DNA from: Desulfobacterales bacterium
GTDB lineage: Bacteria; Desulfobacterota; Desulfobacteria; Desulfobacterales; DAOWNP01
Assembly (NCBI GenBank): GCA_030149595.1
Contig: JASFBI010000171.1
Span: 1-5,297, forward strand
Direction: 5' to 3'
Length of the DNA stretch: 5,297 nt
Of this stretch, positions 1 to 5,297 are shown piece after piece (within the stretch, counting starts at the first letter, position 1; every line of letters starts with the position of its first letter). A model generated the notes under the pieces. It did not search any database and was not told the origin of the DNA. It was given only the letters and a program-made list of their open reading frames with translations. The translations under genes and the position numbers were made by a program.

Positions 1-31
1 TATATGAAACTCAGTCCAACAGACCGTAATC

Positions 32-1006
32 ATGAGAGTTTCAATTTTCGTTGTGACAGACAAATCTGCCATGTATGTTTATATGAAAACATATTCATTT
101 ATAGGTTCCGATGAATTTTCTGGAAAAACAACTGTATTTAATCTGATCTATAAAAAACTTTTTACCGATACAAAAAAACTAAAAATCTGTTTAACTTCTG
201 TTGGATGCAGCAATGCAGCTCTTTACCAAAACAATTATTACCACCTTTTTAAAGGAACTTTCTTTTTAACCATACCTGAATATCTTTATAATTACACCGG
301 ATTGTACAAGGTAATAAACCACTTTTCAGATCCATTTTTTGAAAATGAATATGTACTGGGAAAAGCATTATTTGATTTTAAGATAAAACTTAAATGTCCG
401 GCAAACTTTACAAAGCTCCTTGCCTTGAAAAAAAAAGCAGCAGATTTTTTACCAGAATCAACATTATTGATAGACAGTGTCGGCGATAGAAAGTTTACAG
501 CTCACCCTGATTTAAGTGATGGAATATATTATACTCTGACTTACAAAAATGATACAACTGGTATAATAAAAGCAAATGATATTTTGTTTTCACTCTCTTT
601 AAAACCATGTAAAAACAGCATTAAAAATATCACAACCAATTTATTAGAATCAAACAGATGTCATCTTAAAATTAAATCTATTGTTTTTGATGAAAAATTC
701 AGGCTTTTGTATAGAGGATATGAAATCCCTTTTTCTGATACAGATCTTAAAAAAGTTTGCAAAAACAATGCAGATAAAAAAATATATGTTTATTTGGACG
801 GTGCTTTTACAAACTCTACTATTAATTTTTTTGCTCCATTTGACAAATTTACAATTATCCTGAATAATTTTACTCTTTATCAGCATGCATCAAAACAACT
901 ACTGTCTGATGCAATACATAACAGATATAATTTAAAACCAGAGATTTGTCTTTTACATAAAAACAGTGTTAAAGAGATATTTGTAAAAGAGATCCAGGGT
1001 TTTTAA
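32..1006 (+). CDS. kamB: KamB-like P-loop protein, probable lysine 5,6-aminomutase reactivase subunit
   Basis: Cytosolic protein of 324 residues carrying a P-loop at 25-34 (GSDEFSGKTT). The G-x5-GKTT spacing matches the family form I recall (G-x-x-K-N-x-G-K-T-T). Other family landmarks appear in altered form: LTSVG at 54-58 (usually LTSIGRDGE), LLIDSVGDRKF at 145-155 followed by P159 and D163 (usually a DGAxxR...P...D stretch), and YLDGAFTNS at 254-262 (usually GALTD). The family is encoded next to the MutS-like KamC and the mutase subunits, and is annotated as part of an ATP-dependent reactivase for the B12 mutase. Here it sits 25 bases ahead of kamC. The start is uncertain. ATG 32 has no Shine-Dalgarno site. 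ATG 83 (Met18) lies seven residues before the P-loop glycine and also lacks one. Position, P-loop spacing and landmark order support the assignment; the changed motifs lower confidence. It could instead be an unrelated P-loop protein. Confidence 0.72.
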   Translation: MRVSIFVVTDKSAMYVYMKTYSFIGSDEFSGKTTVFNLIYKKLFTDTKKLKICLTSVGCSNAALYQNNYYHLFKGTFFLTIPEYLYNYTGLYKVINHFSDPFFENEYVLGKALFDFKIKLKCPANFTKLLALKKKAADFLPESTLLIDSVGDRKFTAHPDLSDGIYYTLTYKNDTTGIIKANDILFSLSLKPCKNSIKNITTNLLESNRCHLKIKSIVFDEKFRLLYRGYEIPFSDTDLKKVCKNNADKKIYVYLDGAFTNSTINFFAPFDKFTIILNNFTLYQHASKQLLSDAIHNRYNLKPEICLLHKNSVKEIFVKEIQGF

Positions 1007-1031
1007 AAAAGAGGCTATAAAACGGGCCCCC

Positions 1032-2654
1032 TTGATACTGGAATTTAAAAATAGTGAAATAATAGAGGAATCTCTTTATAAAGAGCTTAAATTTGACAGC
1101 TTTTTATCTCTCTTTGAGATCAAAATGCCTATTTTAGCAGACAAAAAATTATCCCCCCTTACACCTGCATACGGTAAAAAGCATTTTGCTGATCTCTTAT
1201 CACTTGAACTAAGTATGAAAAAAGCAAATACAGACCTGTCAGTACTTATTAAGCAGAGCCAGCAGTTACCATACTTAGATACTCTTATACTGTTTTTTAA
1301 AAAAAAAGAGTTGGAGCAGTTTCATATTTTTACACTTGGTAACTTTTTAAAAAAAAGCACAGGTTTAATAAAAACAGAAAAAGCATTTCCCCTCGAAATT
1401 TGCAGGCCAGATATTTACTCAAATATGCTTAACATAATTAAACCTTTTACAGATAACAATTTTTCAATTTTTACCGTTGATCCTTTTGAAAGAAAAATAC
1501 TGAATAAAATAGAAGTTTTAACCCATAAAATAGAAAAAGAGCTTATAGCTTTTGAAAAGCAGATTAGAAACAGCACAAACCTTAAAATGGTCTATCCATA
1601 TATTAAAAAAATCTCAAAAAGCAGAGGGGATTTGTCTGATATTGTATCTTCACACTTTGTAAAAGTTAAAAGAACAGATAACAAATATCTTGTAGATTAT
1701 AACCTGCCAGACAGTATAAAAGAACTACAAAAAGAGAAATCGCTACTTTATAATGAGTATAAAGTAAAAATTAGTAACAGACTATTAAAACTAAATAATC
1801 TGCTGTCTCCTTTTTTTTATTACTTTAAAAAAGTATATGAAAAAAGAGAGCATAGAACTTTTAACTATATTCTTTTATGGGCAAAAAAAAAACATGGTCT
1901 CTGTATACCAAAGTTTAAAAAAAAATATGGTATAACATTAAAAAACGGGATTTTACCTGCTTTAAATGAGAAGGTAAAAGGCAATTACAAACCTTTAACC
2001 ATAACCCTGAATAAAGGCTCCAACCTTTTATCCGGTGCCAATATGACAGGGAAAACCACTGTTATAAAAACAGTTTTTTTTAACCTTTCTCTTATTTTAT
2101 TTGGTCTGCCCGTGCCTGCTGAAACAGTTAACCTCAGCTTTCCGGAAAACATAAGGATTTTGTTAAAATCTTCAGGCGATATAAATAAGAACAGTTCTGG
2201 ATTTACCCGGGAATTGAGCTTTATAACAAAAGAAAATCCACAAGGAACATTTATATTAATTGATGAGTTTTTTCAATCAACAAACCCTGTTTGTGGAGCA
2301 AAACTGTCTGAAATTTATCTCTCATATTTTAAAAAAAAAGAGATTGTTTTTTTTTGCTGCTCCCACTATCCTGATCTTCTAAATATAAAAAATATTAATC
2401 TTCTTATGATGCAGGATGCAAGGTATCATGATTTTGACAATAAAAAATTAGATTTTACAGATTTTATAAAAAGCATTCCCTTTGAAATAAAAAAAACAGA
2501 TTCCACAAAAATAAAAAAAGTTCAAAAAGAGGCAGGAAAGCCTTTTTACCTTGCCTTGATGTATCCTGTACCAAAATTTGTGGAAAAAAAAATTCTGTCC
2601 TCAATAAAAAGGATTGAAAATGGCACAGATATTTTTAAATCAAAAAAAGATTAA
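1032..2654 (+). CDS. kamC: MutS-family ATPase KamC, probable lysine 5,6-aminomutase reactivase ATPase
   Basis: Protein of 540 residues with a MutS-type ABC ATPase domain in its C-terminal 40 percent. Walker A is GANMTGKT at 335-342 (MutS proteins: GPNMGGKS/T). A MutS-like S-x-F-x-x-E-L element (S389, F391, E394, L395) precedes Walker B ILIDE at 408-412, which is followed by FFQSTNP, comparable to the LGRGTS loop of MutS. The switch histidine is H445 in CSHYPD. Residues about 150-275 are charged and helical, as expected for the MutS core/lever region. There is no mismatch-recognition domain, so a DNA repair role is unlikely. Its place between kamB and kamD fits the KamC family, thought to work with KamB to restore inactivated aminomutase. 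The N-terminal 120 residues do not show the KamC motifs I would expect, so the protein is diverged. The start is TTG 1032. No in-frame ATG occurs before Met32 (1125), and the frame is open only back to 987. The 3' end overlaps kamD. The protein is rich in lysine. Confidence 0.8.
   Translation: MILEFKNSEIIEESLYKELKFDSFLSLFEIKMPILADKKLSPLTPAYGKKHFADLLSLELSMKKANTDLSVLIKQSQQLPYLDTLILFFKKKELEQFHIFTLGNFLKKSTGLIKTEKAFPLEICRPDIYSNMLNIIKPFTDNNFSIFTVDPFERKILNKIEVLTHKIEKELIAFEKQIRNSTNLKMVYPYIKKISKSRGDLSDIVSSHFVKVKRTDNKYLVDYNLPDSIKELQKEKSLLYNEYKVKISNRLLKLNNLLSPFFYYFKKVYEKREHRTFNYILLWAKKKHGLCIPKFKKKYGITLKNGILPALNEKVKGNYKPLTITLNKGSNLLSGANMTGKTTVIKTVFFNLSLILFGLPVPAETVNLSFPENIRILLKSSGDINKNSSGFTRELSFITKENPQGTFILIDEFFQSTNPVCGAKLSEIYLSYFKKKEIVFFCCSHYPDLLNIKNINLLMMQDARYHDFDNKKLDFTDFIKSIPFEIKKTDSTKIKKVQKEAGKPFYLALMYPVPKFVEKKILSSIKRIENGTDIFKSKKD
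2606..2613 (+). promoter_or_regulatory. Ribosome binding site of kamD, deciding its start
   Basis: AAAAAGGA lies inside the 3' end of kamC. Its AAGGA core ends six bases before ATG 2620. This spacing favours ATG 2620 over the TTG two codons upstream (2614), which would directly abut the site. It is one of only two recognisable Shine-Dalgarno sequences in the window. Confidence 0.6.
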
Positions 2655-4167
2655 TAAAGCAAAAGCTCTGGGGGCAAATATTGCTCAAAATATTCATGAT
2701 TATATTAAAGATTATACTACAGATTCTGTGGAAAGATCGGTTTTACGCCTTTACGGCGTAGATGATGCAGATGATGAAAAAACACCTTTGTGTAACAAGA
2801 TAGTTGATATTTTAAAAAAAGAAAAATTAATAAATTCAGGAGTATCAAAATATTTTGCAGCAGCCATGTTAAAGACAGACTCCCATGCCAATAAAACAGC
2901 TGAAATGATCATAAATAACAAAATAGATTTAAAAAAAGTTTTATCAATGCAGAGTCTTGAAAAAATATCAGAAAAAGAGCAGACTCTTGCCCAAGATGCT
3001 GTATCTGTATTAGACAGATCAAAAAAAGTGAAAAACGCAAAAAAAGCAGGTTTCCCCCTGTGTGAAAAGCCATATAGATATGTAATTGTAGCAACAGGCA
3101 ATATTTATGAAGACTGTACCCAGGCAGAATCAGCTGTATATTCCGGAGCAGATATCATAGCTGTAATAAGAAGCACAGCACAATCTCTTTTAGATTACAT
3201 ACCAAGCGGTGCAACAACAACAGGATTTGGCGGAACATATGCCACACAGAAAAATTTTTCCATAATGAGAAGTGCATTGGATAAAATCTCAAAACAGCAA
3301 AAAAGATATATCAGACTTGTAAATTATGCTTCCGGCCTGTGCATGCCTGAAATTGCTGTTTGTTCCGCATTTGAAGATTTAGATATTCTTTTAAATGACT
3401 CCATGTACGGTATTTTATTCAGAGATATAAACATGAAACGAACCTTTATTGATCAGCACTTCAGCAGACTTATTTGTACAAGGGCAGATATAATGATAAA
3501 TACAGGAGAGGATAACTATCTCACAACATCAGATGCTGTTGAAAAAGCACACTCTGTTACAGCTTCACAGATTATTAATGAAGCCATGGCAAAACAGGCT
3601 CTTTTACCAGACGATCTCCTTGGTCTTGGCCATGCCTTTGAAATAGATCCTGAAATGGAAAACGGCTTTTTATATGAACTTGCCCACGCAATGCTTGCAA
3701 AAAAACTTTTCCCCAACGCTCCTTTAAAATATATGCCACCTACAAAACACAAAAGCAGAGATATATTTTTTTCAATCTGCATGGACACCATGTTTAACCT
3801 GGCATCAATTGCAACAAACCAGGGAATTCACCTTGCAGGAATGCCCACAGAAGCCGTACACACACCTTCTATGTCTGAAAGACACCAGGCATTAAACAGT
3901 GTAAATTATGTTTTTAATACAGCAAAAAATCTGTGTGATGAAATAGAGTTTAAAAAAGATGGGATAATTTCCAAAAGAGCAAAGCAGGTATTGGACAGCA
4001 CAATAGATCTGCTGGAAAAAATAAACAAATCAGGCCTGATGTCAGCCATATCACAGGGCTGGTTTGCACAAATTAAAAGAGAACCGGATAAAGGCAAAGG
4101 ATTTGACGGAGTTATTAAAAAAAGCGAAAATTATTCAAATCCTGTATTTGATATTATATCAAAATAA
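2620..4167 (+). CDS. kamD: Lysine 5,6-aminomutase alpha subunit
   Basis: Large subunit of the adenosylcobalamin- and PLP-dependent mutase that converts L-beta-lysine to 3,5-diaminohexanoate and D-lysine to 2,5-diaminohexanoate. The 515 residues match the usual length of about 515-520. A helical N-terminal part (1-145) leads into a TIM barrel with long family-identical stretches: YVIVATGNIYED (154-165), GFGGTYATQ (202-210), YGILFRDINM (263-272), INTGEDNYLTT (293-303), GLGHAFE (335-341) and LKYMPPTK (369-376). Counted from ATG 2620, residues recalled as PLP or substrate contacts in the Clostridium sticklandii enzyme are all present: R184, S189, S238, Y263, R268, D298 and K370. The catalytic core therefore looks intact. 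The start is chosen from the AAGGA site six bases upstream; TTG 2614 would add two residues. The first 35 bases overlap kamC, suggesting translational coupling. The partner is kamE downstream. OraE of ornithine 4,5-aminomutase is excluded because there the barrel and B12 domains are one chain. Confidence 0.97.
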   Translation: MAQIFLNQKKINKAKALGANIAQNIHDYIKDYTTDSVERSVLRLYGVDDADDEKTPLCNKIVDILKKEKLINSGVSKYFAAAMLKTDSHANKTAEMIINNKIDLKKVLSMQSLEKISEKEQTLAQDAVSVLDRSKKVKNAKKAGFPLCEKPYRYVIVATGNIYEDCTQAESAVYSGADIIAVIRSTAQSLLDYIPSGATTTGFGGTYATQKNFSIMRSALDKISKQQKRYIRLVNYASGLCMPEIAVCSAFEDLDILLNDSMYGILFRDINMKRTFIDQHFSRLICTRADIMINTGEDNYLTTSDAVEKAHSVTASQIINEAMAKQALLPDDLLGLGHAFEIDPEMENGFLYELAHAMLAKKLFPNAPLKYMPPTKHKSRDIFFSICMDTMFNLASIATNQGIHLAGMPTEAVHTPSMSERHQALNSVNYVFNTAKNLCDEIEFKKDGIISKRAKQVLDSTIDLLEKINKSGLMSAISQGWFAQIKREPDKGKGFDGVIKKSENYSNPVFDIISK

Positions 4168-4216
4168 CCAGAATTAAAACCATACTGTAAAAACCCATAA
4201 AACTTTAGATAAGCAT
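4168..4216 (+). other. kamD-kamE spacer
   Basis: A 49-base AT-rich gap. I see no hairpin with a T run, no convincing promoter and no good Shine-Dalgarno site; AGATAAG at 4207-4213 is the nearest purine-rich stretch to the kamE start. Read-through from kamD to kamE is therefore expected. Confidence 0.55.
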
Positions 4217-4960
4217 ATGAATAAAAATCTGATAAAACCATACGGTGATACTTTAAATGATGGAATTATTCAACTCTGTTTTACTCTGCCTGTAAAAAAC
4301 TCTGCAAAGGCAAAAAAAGCAGCCGCAGTTTATCTGTCTGAATTAAATTTAGAAGAGATCCGCATTGTCCATTGCCACAGGATTGCCGAAAATTTTACCT
4401 ATATTGTAGCTTTTGCAAGGGCAATTCCGTTTATTGATTATTCAAAGGTAAAAGCAGATGAAGCAGAAACAGGTAAACTTGATTTTTACAAAATAAACAA
4501 ACTTATCAAAGAAAAGCTAATGCGAAAAATTGTTGTTGTGGGTGCATCCATAGGATGCGATGCACATTCAGTAGGAATAGATGCCATAATGAACATGAAG
4601 GGCTATAATCATGATTACGGATTAGAACGTTATCCACAAATAGATGCATATAACCTTGGAGCACAAATAACATGTGAAGAGCTTGTTTCCTATTCTGTAA
4701 GGGTTAATGCAGATGCTGTTTTAGTTTCCCAGACAGTCTCTGCTAAAGATGCTCATATTGGTAATCTAACACAGTTAGTTGAAATTCTTGAGGCTGAAAA
4801 TTTAAAAGATAAATTTATTTTAATTGCAGGGGGTCCTGATATCTCCAATGATTTTGCCTGCAAACTTGGTTATGATGCAGGATTTGGACATTCAACCATC
4901 CCATCTTCTGTTGCTTCATTTATTGTAACAAAACTTTTAAAAAAAAAGGGGGAAATATGA
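4217..4960 (+). CDS. kamE: Lysine 5,6-aminomutase beta subunit (B12- and PLP-binding)
   Basis: Small subunit of lysine 5,6-aminomutase, 247 residues, slightly shorter at the N-terminus than the roughly 260-residue clostridial form. The N-terminal dimerisation domain starts with the family stretch [10 protein letters not shown] (7-16). A Rossmann-like cobalamin domain follows from about 102. Its base-off motif is DAHSVG (115-120), with H117 as the lower cobalt ligand. K128 in IMNMKGY corresponds to the lysine (K144 in C. sticklandii) that holds PLP as an internal aldimine. Further B12-domain signatures are LVSQTV (169-174), the GGP loop (205-207) and GYDAGFG (218-224). All the residues needed to bind both cofactors are present. 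The start is ATG 4217: the frame is open only back to 4178 and offers no other start codon. There is no clear Shine-Dalgarno site. The stop TGA overlaps the kal start. The protein acts in the cytosol as a complex with KamD. Confidence 0.97.
   Translation: MNKNLIKPYGDTLNDGIIQLCFTLPVKNSAKAKKAAAVYLSELNLEEIRIVHCHRIAENFTYIVAFARAIPFIDYSKVKADEAETGKLDFYKINKLIKEKLMRKIVVVGASIGCDAHSVGIDAIMNMKGYNHDYGLERYPQIDAYNLGAQITCEELVSYSVRVNADAVLVSQTVSAKDAHIGNLTQLVEILEAENLKDKFILIAGGPDISNDFACKLGYDAGFGHSTIPSSVASFIVTKLLKKKGEI
4947..4953 (+). promoter_or_regulatory. Ribosome binding site of kal
   Basis: AGGGGGA follows a run of nine A residues within the last codons of kamE and ends three bases before the kal ATG at 4957. 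The G-rich core is strong for this AT-rich window but its spacing is short. With the ATGA stop/start overlap it points to kal translation by ribosomes finishing kamE. Confidence 0.5.
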
Positions 4961-5297
4961 ATCCGGTAATAAGAGTGAGAATGTCTGAATGCGACGCACA
5001 CTACGGAGGCAGCTTAGTTGATGGGGCAAAGCTTTTAAGCCTTTTTGGAGATCTTGCAACTGAACTTCTAATCCACAATGACGGTGATGAGGGACTGTTT
5101 CGGGCATATGAAACAATAGATTTTCTCTCCCCTGTTTATGCAGGAGACTATATTGAGGCTACTGGAAAACTTGTAAGTACTGGTAATACATCGCGAAAAA
5201 TGGAATTTAGTTCTTACAAGGTGATTTCTAATGATTATACTGTAGCTGAGTCTGCTGCCAAAGTTTTAGATCCGCCAAAGCTTTTATTTATAGCATA
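4957..5297 (+). CDS. kal: 3-aminobutyryl-CoA ammonia-lyase, 3' end beyond window
   Basis: The first 113 codons of a hotdog-fold enzyme of usually about 126-130 residues, so roughly the last 15 residues are missing. It eliminates ammonia from L-3-aminobutyryl-CoA to give crotonyl-CoA, a late step of lysine fermentation. Family stretches are [12 protein letters not shown] (13-24), FGDLATEL (30-37), DGDEGLF (42-48), [12 protein letters not shown] (59-70) and GNTSRKM (76-82). The frame stays open to the window edge, which falls after two bases of a codon. The ATG overlaps the kamE stop by four bases (ATGA). The related beta-alanyl-CoA ammonia-lyase of alanine fermentation shares the fold and the D-A-H-Y motif; the DGDEGLF and GNTSRKM stretches and the lysine-gene neighbours favour Kal. 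Confidence 0.93.
   Translation, partial: MNPVIRVRMSECDAHYGGSLVDGAKLLSLFGDLATELLIHNDGDEGLFRAYETIDFLSPVYAGDYIEATGKLVSTGNTSRKMEFSSYKVISNDYTVAESAAKVLDPPKLLFIA

Noticed and set aside
681..863. Forward open frame in another phase within kamB
   Set aside because: Overlaps kamB completely, lacks a family signature and has no ribosome site; chance frame.
650..886. Reverse-strand open frame antisense to kamB
   Set aside because: It lies wholly inside kamB, shows no recognisable motif and has low-complexity AT-driven composition; a shadow of the coding strand.
1007..1031. Possible terminator or hairpin at the kamB-kamC junction
   Set aside because: GGGCCC is self-complementary but cannot form a looped hairpin, the GGC/GCC pairing around it is only three base pairs, and no T run follows.
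1032..1060. TTGATA as a -35 promoter element
   Set aside because: No acceptable -10 hexamer occurs at the right distance, and the site coincides with the kamC start inside a tight gene cluster.
1032..2654. A true DNA mismatch repair MutS or MutS2
   Set aside because: Only the ATPase and a helical core are recognisable, the mismatch-recognition and nuclease domains are absent, and the neighbours are all lysine fermentation genes.
2751..3101. Reverse-strand open frame of 116 codons antisense to kamD
   Set aside because: Mirrors strongly conserved KamD coding sequence and has no recognisable protein motif.
3516..3791. Reverse-strand open frame of 91 codons antisense to kamD
   Set aside because: Lies opposite the most conserved barrel motifs of KamD, so the coding constraint belongs to the forward strand.
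4176..4246. Near-direct repeat AAAACCATAC[T/G]GT at 4176-4188 and 4234-4246
   Set aside because: The second copy encodes the conserved KPYG of KamE, and a 12/13 match in AT-rich DNA is plausible by chance; no partner copies seen to suggest an operator.
2620..4960. Ornithine 4,5-aminomutase (OraS/OraE) as an alternative identity
   Set aside because: OraE is a single long chain combining barrel and B12 domain with a small OraS partner. Here the two parts are separate genes of 515 and 247 residues, as in lysine 5,6-aminomutase, and kal follows.

Overview
The window is a compact, single-strand (+) gene cluster for anaerobic lysine fermentation. It reads kamB, kamC, kamD, kamE, kal, with the last gene cut by the window end. 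The best-supported genes are the two subunits of the adenosylcobalamin- and PLP-dependent lysine 5,6-aminomutase (kamD alpha, kamE beta) and the start of 3-aminobutyryl-CoA ammonia-lyase (kal). Upstream lie a P-loop protein and a MutS-type ATPase that match the two-gene accessory pair (KamB/KamC) usually found beside this mutase and annotated as its reactivase.

Layout: 1-31 is the tail of whatever lies upstream. kamB (32-1006) is followed by a 25-base gap containing a GC-rich island. kamC (1032-2654) overlaps kamD (2620-4167) by 35 bases. A 49-base spacer leads to kamE (4217-4960), whose stop overlaps the start of kal (4957 to beyond the window) in an ATGA junction. No gene-free stretch exceeds 50 bases. 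I see no RNA gene, mobile element, CRISPR array, riboswitch or convincing terminator. The reverse strand holds only frames lying antisense to the genes.

How the genes work together: lysine 2,3-aminomutase (KamA, not seen here) would make L-beta-lysine. KamD/KamE would move its terminal amino group to give 3,5-diaminohexanoate. A dehydrogenase (Kdd) and a cleavage enzyme (Kce), neither in the window, would yield 3-aminobutyryl-CoA. Kal would then eliminate ammonia to give crotonyl-CoA for energy metabolism. KamB/KamC would restore mutase molecules inactivated by loss of the adenosyl group or oxidation of the cobalt. That last role is knowledge and inference about the family, not something the sequence shows directly.

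Organism: the DNA is very AT-rich, with many A and T runs and preference for AGA arginine codons. Shine-Dalgarno sites are weak or absent at most starts. This suggests a strictly anaerobic amino-acid-fermenting bacterium, but the window does not allow a choice among Clostridia, Fusobacteriota, Spirochaetota, Cloacimonadota-like or other lineages. KamD, KamE and Kal are well conserved, while KamB and KamC are clearly more diverged from the forms I know. That divergence is the most interesting aspect of the window.
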